From Amblyornis subalaris (taxonomy: Eukaryota > Chordata > Aves > Passeriformes > Ptilonorhynchidae), in assembly GCA_018881555.1 (NCBI GenBank), contig JACAXG010000012.1:4886087-4950086 (forward strand): a DNA stretch of 64,000 nucleotides, read 5' to 3'. Made by a program: the position numbers and the translations under genes. This document shows positions 1-13,000 of this stretch, one piece after another (positions within the stretch are counted from its first letter, which is position 1; every line of letters begins with the position of its first letter). The notes beneath the pieces are model-generated. The model made no database searches and was not told where the DNA came from. It saw only the letters and a list, made by a program, of their open reading frames with translations.

Positions 1-1056
1 AGTTTCCCTGCCTTGGAGGAGAGGCTTTCATTCTCAGCCCTGCTGGGATCTGCCTCTTCTCTGGGAAGAACCTCAGCCCATATCTTATCTGTTGCNATTC
101 CACATGAATCTGCTGGTATTTTTCATTCAGCAGTTTGGGCAGTGACAGGGTGGGAACAGAAATCCCATCATTATTACTATCTCTCGTCTCTATTTCTCTT
201 CTTTTTTTCAATTCTTCTGCAGTGTAAGTGTGTGTGGGCTTTTGAGTTAGTGAGGTTTCAGTGCTTTTATAATCCTGTATCTAGACATTGCATTTGGGGA
301 GGGTAAAAGAGCCACCTGCGTAGAGAGCATCTTCACTTCATGTGATGCAAAACTGTTCGGCACAAATACAGAAGATTGGTGGTCTTGTATGTAATAATTA
401 TGTGCAATGCAATTGTAGATTTGAGGAACCCAATTTCTTAGGTCTGCATGAGGTTATGGTCAGAAGAAAGTTATGTCAGAAAATCCTGATTGACCACACA
501 TTTGAATAAGTACTGCATTTAGTAACAAGTTTGGAGTATTTGTTATTTGGGATCTAGGTCCATATGCCTAAGTCTTAAAATACTACTCTCCTGTCTAGGT
601 ATGTTCCTCTTGTTACTTTGGGCCTTCTTTTCTAATAGTAACTTCAGTGCCTTCACAGCCAATTAAACCTGTGTTTACTGCTTATTTTCACTGAAGTGAT
701 CAGGGTTTTTGTTTTTGTTTAGTTTTTTTTTCTGTCTGTTTTTAGTATTTCTGTGTCATGACTGTGTCTGGTAGTTACTACGACACGATAGGACAGGTTT
801 GCCAGTTTGTAATGGTTAAACAAAAACACTTTTGATAAGTTATATTACTTGAGATTCTTGGAAAAATGATAAAGAGAGATGTTTATGTCAAAAATCCAAA
901 TCAGAAAGCTCTTTCCCAATCTAATAGTAGAATTTGCACAATGCATAATGTAGAAATTTCAGGAAATCACAAATGAACAGGACAACAGACATCAGAAAGA
1001 ACACGTGAGACAGTAAGAACAACCTCATTCAGACTAATGCACAAAGTGACAGGTAC
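1..1056 (-). other. intron, partial
   Basis: Intron downstream of the last PEVK exon in the window; the next exon is outside. AT-rich, no convincing exon. A weakly PEVK-like open stretch near 10-110 is discussed among the rejected items. Confidence 0.6.
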
Positions 1057-4000
1057 CTCGAACTGCTGCAGGTTCTGGCTTTTTTGGCACAGTTACAGGT
1101 GTAGGCTCTTCCAGAACACCTTTCTTGGGCACCTTGGGCACTTCAAAGATATTAGTATATTTTAGTTTTGTAGGCGCTGCAGATGTATGTGAAACAATAA
1201 GAGAATCAGTAGTACGTGCATGCAGTCTTTTTTGAGAAAGTGCTATGGTTACATTCAGTCATCAGCTATGCTTTGCTTTAAACCTGTGGAATGACCAGGG
1301 TGTCAAATACATCACACAGGAGATGGGAATTCTGTGTGTAGTCTTTGTTTCTCAGTCCAGGTGGAAATGNAGAAAGTATATGGCTTCTTAGTAACAGATG
1401 ATCAGAGGTTTATTTATAGAATCCTATTATATTTGTGTAACAGCCGTGTTTCATAAATTTCTCTGTTCTATGTTGGTTTAGGCAGTCACTGTCATTTTTT
1501 ACTTGTCACTTGGCTACTATCACTATTTTTATCCTTCAGAATTGACTTGACCTTTTTTTCTGTCTTTGCATGTTTCCTCTCTTCTTTAACGTCTCACATT
1601 TTCCCTCTAATGTCTCCATTCTAATCACTAGATGTTGCTTATAACTGTTTCCTGTTATATTAACTTAAATTATTTAAATTATTATATCATCACTTTGGGG
1701 TGGTACTTCACTTGAATAATGTCATTGTATTTCAGATGGAGAGAATCTGGCAGAGAGGGAATGTTTTCTCGGGCCAGTGGTTGGGACTTGGAAATGATAT
1801 GTCACTGCATCAATGTGTAGTGTCTTCAGTTTTAGTGTGTCTTAAGTAATTTTTTAGTATTTCAATTATAAATGCCTCTTTACAAGACTCAGTGCATTAG
1901 GTGCTCGCAGAACTTGACAGGTCTTTGGTGCTATTTATACAAAGTAACAACTTTGCAAATCCCATGGTCTAAAATGTTTATGTATGACCAAAATACAGGT
2001 AAATGATAAATAACAGTTTAGAGAAAATATTCTGCTCCATTATGCTACCAGTGGAAATGCAGATACATAGAGATATTTTTGATTATTTTGCTCTGTGTAT
2101 TAAAACTGCTACTCTGCTGAAACCTTTAGTTTCTCTTTGTCTTTTTTCATAGAATCATTTAGGTTGAAAAAAACCTTTCAGATCAGCAAGTCTAAATGTA
2201 AATATAACACTGCCCGGTCCCACTAAACCATGCACTAAGCCATCACTACTAATAATGTGAACAACTTTTTATAAACTCATTCTCTTGCACCTATAAGTTT
2301 CGACATTTTTTTGGTAGACAGGAGTTTATCATATCTGCTTGATATGACATAAACCCAGTATAACAAAAGTTTGGATGTTTTTAGTTGAGGAAACATTTCA
2401 CACCTCTGGACAGCAATTCATATTTGGGACATCTCTCTCACATTTTCAATATCAGAGTATATAGTGAAATATCAATTCAAACTGAGATTCATTTAAAAAA
2501 ATCTAAAAAGCAAACAATACCCTTCCTTAGGATGATAATAGTGGTGACATGTACCTTTAGGAGGTGAAGCTCCTGGTTTTCTAGATAGAGCAGGAGACAC
2601 TTTCTCCTCTGGAAGGGTCCTCTCAGCCATCTCAGGCACTTCAAAGATATTAGTGCATTTCATTTTACAATTACAATAAAACTTAATATAAGTACAGGAC
2701 AACAGACATGTTTTGAAGTAACAGTTTAGCACACACTCATACTTAGTGTGATTTGTTTAGCAAGCATCATTTAAAACAGATCAAAAATGACAGAACAAAA
2801 GAAGTTAATACTTAAGAGAAGATTTGGTGTGTTTGTCATGTATTCACGGTAACATGTAGCTTTGACTGATGGAAGTTTTGATTTTTCAGGAAGAGCTAGA
2901 GAAATTTTCTTTCCTGAGACATCTTTTCAGGCATTGCATGTTCTTTGAAGATATTAGTATCTATTAGTTATGTGTATTAAGCTTTAAAATGAACAATGAA
3001 ACAACATACTCAAGGGAAGGAAAAGAGATCCTACTCATAAGAGGTACCTTTAGACGGTGCAGCTGCTCGCTTTTTAGCTATAGCAACATGCTCTTCTTTT
3101 TCGGCCAATTTGGCTGGTGGTGGTTCCTCTGGTGCCAAAACAAGCTCTCGTTCTTTGGATGCCACCTCAGACTTTGGTTTTTGAAGTGGTATAGAAGGGT
3201 CTAGTTTTTGGGGTGCTAAAACTGTTTCTGGTTCCTCAGACGCCATGACAGGGTCTGGCTTGTAGGGTTGCATAACAGGCTTCGATTTTCTGGACTCCGC
3301 AGTAGGCATTGACTTTTGGAAATCTGCAGCAAAGTCTGTTTCTTCAGCTGCTACAAGCTCTGTTTTTTGGGGCAGCACAAAATGTTTTGTTTTGGGGGGC
3401 ACCACAACACGCTTTGATTTTTGGGTTATTTCAATTGTCTCTGACTCCTCAGACACCAGTATGAGCTCAGATTCCTCCTGAGCCATAAGTGGTTCTGGTT
3501 TTCGGGATTCCAGAACTGGCTTCTGTTTTGAGGGCATCACACCATAGTTTAACTTTTGGGGTGGCACATCAATCTTGGGTTCCTCAGGTACCACAACAAA
3601 CTCTGTTTTCTCAAGCACTACAACATGTTCTGGTTTTCGGGATTCCAAACCAGGCTTCTGTTTCGGGGGCATCACACTGTGTTTTAGTTTTTGGGATTCT
3701 ACATCAGGCTTGGGTTCCTCAGGCACCACAACAAACTCCTGTTTCTCAGGCACTACAGCACGCTCTGGTTTTTGGGGTCTCACAACAGGCTTTGGTTTTG
3801 GGGGCATCACACCATGTTTTAGTTTTTGGGATCCTACATCAGGCTTGGGTTCCTCAGGTACCACAACAAACTCTTCTTTCTCAGGCACTACAACATGCTC
3901 TGGTTTTTGGGGTTTCACAACAGGCTTTGGTTTTGNGGGCATCACACCATGTTTTAGTTTTTGGGATTCTACATCAGGCTTGGGTTCCTCAGGTACTAAA

Positions 4001-7000
4001 AGGAACTCTGGTTTTTCAGGCACCACAACATGCTCTGGTTTTTGGGGTTCCACAACAGATTGTGATTTTTGGGGTGTCAAAACAATCTCAGGCTCCTCAG
4101 ATGTCAGAACATGCTCTAGTTTTTGAACTGCCACTACAGGCTTTAGTTTTCGGGCCACTCTAGCCACTTCCGGTTCTTGTAGTTCCACCTCTTGANGCTT
4201 TGATGGTGGAGGTCCTGCACTGGACTTTGGTTCTTGAGAAACTGGAGCAGGTACCTTCTTTTCTGGAAAAGTTGTCTTGGNCACTTTGTGTACATAAAAG
4301 ATATTAGTTCTAAATTTAACAACTGCACTGACAATCATACCAAAATTAAGTCAACCATAAAACATAAAAAGACAATAGTAATGAAAATATTAAAAACATA
4401 TCAGGTATTGATCATTTATGTTGGCCTTTAGAATGATAAATATATGACATTTTGGCTTTTCTCTCTTTCTCTCAAGTATACACCCACCCACACTCCCCCT
4501 CACAAAACTCATGCCCCCATATGAAAGTACACACATGCACTAATAGTATAACTGAAGATATGAGTAAAAGCCATGATAATTGTAAACAGAATGGACAGGA
4601 CAAAAGATATTAATTGCACTGCAGGCAATAAGCCGAAGATTCTTTCAAGAAATAGCAGTGATGGCATCTAGTTGTTCCTGGTGAGGCTTCTGGTTTTTCA
4701 ATGACATTGATAACTTCTGCTCTTAGTTACCAGAATGGGTACTTTCTTTAGCTGTTGTTGTTTTCATGAGCCCAAGCAGGTAGAATAGCAAGAATAATCG
4801 AAAATAGTAAGAAGAACTGAAGTATAACATACAGGCAATTCAGACATCTAGGATTTGCCACTGTTTTTCAAAAACTATCATGTATGTCTCACGCACATAT
4901 GCAGATGTATAGAACAAGCATAATTTAAAATTTCAGGAAACAGAAGGCTGGATAAACACAATGTTAAAGAAAAGAGGAAAAACATTGCTTTTGTTATTTT
5001 ATTAGTGTTGAGATTTACCTTCTTTTGGTGGAGGTTCTGGTTTTTCAGGTGCAGCCTCTGGTTCTGGGACAACCACAGGTTCTGGTATTTTATGCACAGG
5101 TATTTTCTTTTCTGGAACAACTTTCTTCGGCACCTCAGGTTCTTTAAAGATATTTGTTTATTTTAATTTCAGGAATTTGAAGAATAGGAATTAAACAGGC
5201 AACAATAGCTCTAAGGTGAAAAATACCACACAGTATCAGAAAAAACCCCATCCTTATAAACTATTTTTTGGGTTTTTTTCCATATTGCTTTTTGCACAGC
5301 ATTAGTAGCCACTGTTACTTATTGGAAGATATTCACAAGTGAAGAAGACAACACAATCTGTAACACTTATAAATATTAGAGTATATTAAAAAGCTGTGAA
5401 CACAAAGTTAAAAAAGAAAATATTTAGAGAAACATTACATTTGTGTGCAATCTCATCACTTTTGAAAATATACCTTTGGGTGGTGGAGGTTCTGGTTTTT
5501 TAGGAACTTCAATGTGTATTTTTTCTTCTGAAATCACTTTCTTGGGCACCTCAGGCACTTTAAAGAAAGCAACTAATTTTATTTATATGCATTTTGAAGA
5601 TATGTCTGCAGTGTTCAGACAGTAAGAAAAAGTAAATCTCAGTGACATCAAAAGCATCAGTGGTTTTGGATGTGAATATGTAATTTCTCCTTTGTCTACA
5701 GAAAATTCTGCTGCCTCACTGAGGTACAGATGCAAAAACTACAATTCAAACAACAAAAATATTTTATAATACATTAATAGTAATTTACTTTTACTAGTAC
5801 CCTAGAAAATTAAGGGGTTTCCTTTCCTTCCATAAAACAGTTACTTTTAGTCTCTGGAGGTTCTGGTTTCTTTGATACTTTAACTGAAACCTCTTATGGG
5901 ACCAGTTTCTTTGGTATCTCAGGCACTTGAAAAATGTCAATAACTTTATACTATCAGAATTTCATAAACAACACTGAGCATAACAGCAGAACACTCTTGG
6001 TGAAAACACCAACTACAAAGATCTATTTTTTTCACTCAAAACATTTGCTCACTTGAAAAACCATTGACAACAGAAGAAAATGCTAACGGAGGTGTTGAAT
6101 AGTGTCTTGTACATTGTTTAAACAATATAAGAATTTTTTTTCATTCTGCAATTTTGTCATTGTGTCAAATATCTTTAGCTGTAACTTATGGGGTTTTAGG
6201 CACAACAACTTAGATTTTTTTTTGTTGTACAACTAATTCCTTGGGTCCTTCAGGCCCTTTAAAAAAGAGAGTATTTTCAGTTATTATACAGAATTTTAAA
6301 GTTATATTAAAAAATTTTCAGTAGAAATCGCAAGGGTTCTTAATAAAGTCTTTGATTTGACATGTTTATTGTCTTAAGGTTTCTTTATGTCCCTGTGAAG
6401 TCTGAGGAAACATCTCTGAGTCTTCTGTAGTTTCTTCTACATTAAATTATTTTTCCATTTTATTCAACCATCTCCTGAATCTCTATTTGACTGACACTGA
6501 CATTGTCCATTTTGTATTCCTTGTCACATTCTTCTATATGCAATGACTTCTTGGTATCAATTTTTTGTCCATGCACAGAGGTTTTTCTCGTGTATTAGAC
6601 ATCTGTATCATTATTCTCTACTCTCTTTTGGGGCTAGTTTTTCATTGTCAGTCAGGACTATTTCACAGAGGCCCTCTTTTCTCCTCTTCTCTTAAGATTT
6701 CTGCTGTTGTTCTCAAGTGTCAATCTCATCTCTGCCCAGCCACATCACTATTTCTGACACACTGGTACAGATTACAGCTATGATTCAAAAGAGAAGAATT
6801 TTTTAAATGGTAACATATATAGAACTGTGGGAACAGAAAGTAAAAGTAGCAGGAAAATACAAACAATCAAATAACTAATGTGCACAATCAAGACAGATTT
6901 TTTTCTCTTCCAAATTTTAGTTTTCTGTAGTGCAACATACCTTTGGCTGGTGGTGGTTCTGGTTTTCCAGGGACAGCAATGGGCACTTTCTCTTCTGGAA

Positions 7001-10000
7001 TTTTCTTGGGCACCTCTGGCACTTTAAAGAAAATTGCATTCATTTTTTAATATTTAAAGCATTTCAAATGTGTACGTTATTAAGAAGAAAGAGTATCACA
7101 AGAAGCATATCAGAAAGAAATGAAAGATATAAAAAGAGAGATGTCATGCAAAAAATGTGTTATACTATTACATACTATTAGGATTTTGATAAATGAGTTT
7201 TACTATAAACTGTAATACTCAAGAGAAATCTCCTCAGAAAGACACCATTATTGACATATAAGCTTTGGTATTACTCTTGGTTTCTTAGGTACAGCAATAT
7301 TTACTGATTTCTTGGGTACCTTGTACACTTTAAAGACACTAGAGTAGTTTTAAAAATTACAAAAATAAAATATTAAATACAGAATGATAAGACAAAACAC
7401 ATAGATATATAAGGATGCGACAAAACAAGTAGATGTATAAGGATGCTTTGACAAGAGTTCCAGTTTCTGAGCAGTCTTCATGGTTCTACCCCTCTGGTAA
7501 AGAATAAGTTTGAAGTGACTTTGCTTGGGATCTTTTTCATGTAGTTTTAGATGTACTATGCTCCCCATAAAAATGAAAACAAGCTAAAGAAGTCATGACA
7601 AAAGTTGAACTTCAATGAAATGCATTTTAAATGCCATACATAACACAGTTCCTCACTGATGCTTGGTAGTACTATGTGGTGATGACTAGGGTGGAATAAG
7701 CTCTGCTGCCATTGGCTTGACATAGTTTTTAATGCCACACAAACTGCAACTTCAGACAGACTTTTAAAACACCTGGATGAATTGTAACAGCTGGTTTCTG
7801 TGCCAATTCTATCTCCATTCAAATTGAAATCAATTGACTGCTAAGTTTAACATGAGCAATATGAAACAGAAATATGTGTACTTCTGACTAGAGTATTGAT
7901 CAAATTTCTGAGGCTGTATCCGTGAAAATGTTTGTTCTGTAAATCTCACTGTGTGTAAACTCAGCTAGAGCTTTCCTTGTTTCTAGTCCCTTTTACTAGT
8001 TTCTGATACAATTTCTGGGTTATTTTTGGGTAGAAGAAATAGATAAGCTCAACTAATTTTTAATGCTTTGACAGCAACAGTACAAGAGACAGAAGAAACT
8101 CGTAGAAAAAGAAGGAAAGGATATGCTGACCTATACCTTTGGCAGCTTCTGGCTTTTTAGGCAGAGGGACAGGTTTTTCTTCAGGAATACTTTTCTTAGG
8201 CAATTCAGACACTTGAAAGGTATTTACTGATTTTAATTTCAATTTTATGACTTAAACACAAGTGGAGGAACAGAAAACAGAACATATACAACATAAATGC
8301 CACAAATCTGACACAAGCGGACCATGAAATATTAAATCAGAAGCTATGTAAAAAACAGTTAAAAAGTAAAGGTATTTATCAGCAAAAGACCTCNGTTCTA
8401 CTAGGCTCTCAAAGTACCTTTAGATGGTGGAGATTCTGGTCTTTTAGGTACAGGAGTAGGTTCTGGTTTTTTAGGCACAGCAATAGGTACTTTTTCTTCT
8501 GGAACAGCTCTCCTAATGACTTCAGGCACTTTAAAGATATTAGTTCATGTTAATGACAGAAAGACAAGTAATGAAAAATCTCAAGTTTTTGATGTAAGTA
8601 GGGTACTGTAAGAATGAATACAAATATTAATTATGCTGAGCAAGGACTAAACAATGAACATGAATAATTTAATTTTCCTGGAGTTCGAGGCTTAGCAAAT
8701 TGCAGGAAGAGGTGATGAAGAAGACATATACCTCTGGATGCTGGAGCCTCCTCTTTTCTATGAACAGTAGAAATTTCTTCTTCTATGTGAATCTCCTCAT
8801 AAACATCATGTACTTGAAAGATATTAGTTTAAACACTTAAATTAACAGAATATCTTCAGAAAACAAGACAACATATTAGATAAATAACAAATATAATCAA
8901 ATATTCAAGCTCTTCTTAAGATACACAAGTCTATTTTATATCCACGTGCAAAATTAGGATGCTTTCAAATAAGGGATGAAAAAACCCTCTTATTTTACCC
9001 TGATCTGACCTCTGCAGCTTGTCAGAAGAAAGATGTGTAATATGTCCTAAACTGAGCTACTACATTGAGTGCAGAGATAGGCCCTGTCTAAGTTCTATCA
9101 CTTTTTCTTTATTTTTTTTTCCCCATTTGGACTGATCTCAAGTAGCAGTTGATTTTAAGAACAACGACAGGTGATTTTTTTTTAAATTAATTTTTTGCTG
9201 TTGCAAGTAACCAAAGCCATTAAGTAAACTCTAGTTCATGATAAAAAGAATACTCTCAAAATAATTTATATATGAAAACAAATTTTTTATCCTTCAAATC
9301 CCACTTAAAATTTCTTATACCTGTAAAGTGTGAAGGTTCTTCTTTAGGTACAGCAGGAGGTATTTTTTCTTTGTGGACAGCTTTCTTTCGTACTTCAGGA
9401 ACTTAAAAATATTGGTTTATTTTAGAANTTTGCACTTTGAAATAAGTAATACCGTTTCGTAAAACAATAAAAAATTCTATTAGAACAATATGAAGAATAT
9501 GTGGTATTAAGATGTTAATACAAGTCAACAACTTCACTTTCTGGAGTCCAGAGTTATTTGTCTAACTCCTAGCACTTACAGGTCTGAATATGGTCTTCTC
9601 TGAAAAGATAGTAGGGGTTTTTTTGTTTGTTTTGGTTTTTGTTTGTTTGTTTTTCCTGTTTTCGTTTGTTTGTTTGTGGANGTTGTGTGTGTGTGTTTTA
9701 GGAATTTTGGCACTATAAAGTATTTTATTTTTTGAAATTTAAAAATTACCCATAAAAGGAAGGCAAAACGCCAGTGCAATTTACAAATTATTATGTTTCA
9801 AACATCTATGGAGTCCTTCAGTGATGGAATTGTATTACAAAATTGTGTTTCTAGTAGAAATTTTTGTGGCTTTGTATTTTGTACTGATATTACCTTAATC
9901 TTGACTTTCTTTAAGCCCTTGATATGACTGCGAAGGGTCCTTTTGCAAATAAGCTTCTGTCACAACCTTTCAGATTTTTTTCTAATATATTTTCAGAGAA

Positions 10001-13000
10001 AGTATTTTACAAAATAGAACATGAGACATGAAGTCAAAAAAAATAAGGCTAATTCCTGAATCTCCTGTCTACTAAATTTCGTTGTCTAATTTAGTCTTTC
10101 TAAATTAGAAATTCTTGGTGCAGAATGCATCAATCTGTTTAAGCAGCCGCTAACAGAAGACAAAAATAAGAACTATAAAGTGTCTACAACACCTAGTTGT
10201 GTTGCTTAAGAAAAACAAGCAAGCTGGGTTTCTCACGTGGTATCTCACTTTTAAAAGAGGTTAGGGAAAGTTAATTTGGAGGTAATGTACCTTTAGCTGG
10301 AGGAGTTTCTTCTGTAGGTACAGCAGCAGGTATTTTCTTAAGTGGGACGGTTTTCTTTGTCACTGAAGATACTTCAAAGATATTACATTTTAAAAATATA
10401 TTATGATACACAAAGTGTAAGTAACAAAGAAGCAATGACAGACACATAGCATCTAAGGAAACATTAGAATGAAAACATTAAATAACAGATTAGCACACAG
10501 ATGGAATGATGAAGATGAATAATTTGCAGGAATGTGTTGCTTTACAGATTGCTTGAAGAGCTGGTTTACCTTTAGCTGCTGGAGCTTTTGGTTCACTAGG
10601 AATAGTAAAAGGCATCTTTTCTTCTGTAGGAACTTCTCCATAAACTTCTGGTTCTTTAAAGATATTAGTTCATTTTACATATTTTAATATAAGTTACAAG
10701 ACCGGAGTAGAAAGACAACTTACAATAAAAACATGCAGACATGCATACGGACAAAGCTGTTTGAACATAAATTATTTAATTATCTCATCTCAGCCTCATC
10801 ATTTACCTACTACTGCTAGAAATTACCATTGCCAATTAGTAAATTACAAGTTTACAGAAATATTTAATTTTATTTTCTAGTTTCTTACTTCTGTGTATTA
10901 GACAGAATTTTTAACTGAATTTCATATGTCTTCACTTGGAGTTAACTATCTCTATCTCACGTCAAAAAGTAATTGCTGCTCAGGATGGCTCTTAAACCAC
11001 TGTCTACTTAAGTTCATTTCTTTGCTCTCATGTGACTAAAGTGCTTCCTGGATCAGAAACTTAGTTTCTCTCTTATTTACGTATCTTTTTCATATTATTA
11101 GAGGAAAAAAGTTCAGCATTTTTAAAATACTAAACTCCATTTTTAAATTTAGTTTAACATTTTAAATTTAAATTTTTTAAAACGCTGAACTACATCTAAA
11201 TTTGGGGACATAAATGGTCTAAAAGATATGGATGTAAGCTACTTTTAAATAGTTTTAAAAATGAATTGAAAAGATGTCATTTTACAGAACAATCTAGAGC
11301 ATGAATTGATATATTCTTTGCAGTTTACTATTTGGTAGATGTGTCATTGATGTACCTTCATAAAAAGGAGGCTCCTCTTCTCTAGGAATGATGGCGGGTA
11401 CTTTCTCTTCAGGGACATCTCTCTTATGAAACTTGGGAACTTCAAAGATATTAGCTTTCTTTTAGTACCCTCAAAGTAATTTTCCACTTTTAATATCCCA
11501 AACCGAAATAAACCGAGAAAACTAAGTCCTTTTGAGGTCTTGGATACTTTTCAAGAACAAAATATGATACAGTTCTAGAATTGTCTTGCTGGAACAATGA
11601 ATTATGTGAAGAAATTTATAGTTTCTGCTCTCAAAGAGCATAAGCCATTTTCTGTCCTCACTTCATTGTCATGGTCTCCCTTCTGATAGGTGTAACAGCT
11701 TTAATAGCTTTGACTTACTGGCTCTTGCACTATTACTTCTTCACCAATACCATGACCCATGTATTGGTATCAAAAACCCAGTTTAAACTAATTCACAACT
11801 GTATTATAAATATGAAAGCACTGAAGCTTTACATACTGGTAATGTAAGCAGCAATACCTCCTCAGCATGTTTTCATTCATAATTCAATGATTTACTGTCT
11901 AGCACATATCTGAAATTTGCCTCAGGGTTTTGGTTTTATCACTGAGAGTTCAATCTCCACTTAGAGAATAGGTACTGTTGCAATGGTGTAAAGAGCATGA
12001 AAATTTTTAAAGATGCTAGCTGGGAAAAGTGGCACAAATATTTCCTTTCCATAAAATCTTATATCAAAGTCTCCTTTACCTTTCATCAGTGGAACTTCTA
12101 TTTCAGCTGTATGTGTAGGTTTCTTTTCTTCAGGGACAGTTCTTTTGAGAACATCTGGCCCTTTAAGATATAATTTACTTTTAGGGCTTTCCCAGCTACT
12201 TGAAAGAAGTTAGAAAGAAGAAGAGCAAATCTAACAAGGAAGATTCTGGAAACATTAAAGAATTAAATCCTTCCTGAAAGAACATCTATGTTAATTTTGA
12301 AGATTAAACAGAAGAATAACATATTAAAAATATATTCTTGAAAGATTCCTTTTCAGAAGAAATAAAAATATTTTTTCTTTCTGAACTATTTTCATGTGCA
12401 GGTTAATGACAGAACACACGTTTTCTAAAGTGACTCTAAAATGTTTTCAACAAATGACTTGACACCAGCAGGCAAAAAAGACTCAATGACAAATAGATTA
12501 AAAAAACCACTGTGGGGACATAAAATATATGCACATGTTTCTCAACAAATAACGAGATCAAAAGACTAAAATTAGAGTTCATCTTTCATGAGGACAATGA
12601 AGAGGAAGTATACCTTTAGCTGGAGGAGTTGTTTCCTTTTTAGGAATAGCAGGTAGTACTTTTTCTTTTGGAACAGGTTTCCTTGGCACCGCTGGCACTT
12701 TAAAGACATTGGTAGATTTTTTAAGAACGTTTTCAGTATGAGTGTTATGTAAGAATAGAAGTTAAACAAAAAGCAAACAATGCAAAGAGTCAGAAAACTT
12801 AACAAAACACAAAAATATTTCTCTAATGCATATATACATGTAATACAAAATGGGCCACTTATCTGGACTACTTTGCTTGGATTAATGTAGCTAGAGTTTC
12901 AGTATTCAGTGAAAGAAAAACACTGCTGTTGTTGGATAAATTTTGGGTAAGGATAAGGATAAGCCATAACAATTAGGTTTCAGGTACTATGAGCTTTAAT

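Larger units (their letters stand above)
5558..6940 (-). other. intron with two decayed PEVK exons
   Basis: 1.4 kb between exons 53 and 52, holding the former exons at 5845-5925 and 6173-6256. The rest (6257-6940) shows nothing recognisable. Confidence 0.65.
9402..10290 (-). other. intron with microsatellite-invaded exon remnant
   Basis: 889 bp; contains the remnant at 9580-9712. The rest shows nothing recognised. Confidence 0.6.

Noticed and set aside
10..110. Possible PEVK-like exon on the gene strand ([18 protein letters not shown])
   Set aside because: Open, but with no family acceptor motif and a GC rather than GT at the expected donor. Too weak to call.
3489..4163. Long plus-strand open frames (224 and 183 codons) over the giant PEVK exon
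   Set aside because: They run antisense to a repeat whose period is a multiple of three, which keeps several frames open. Composition is repeat-driven; no start context or homology.
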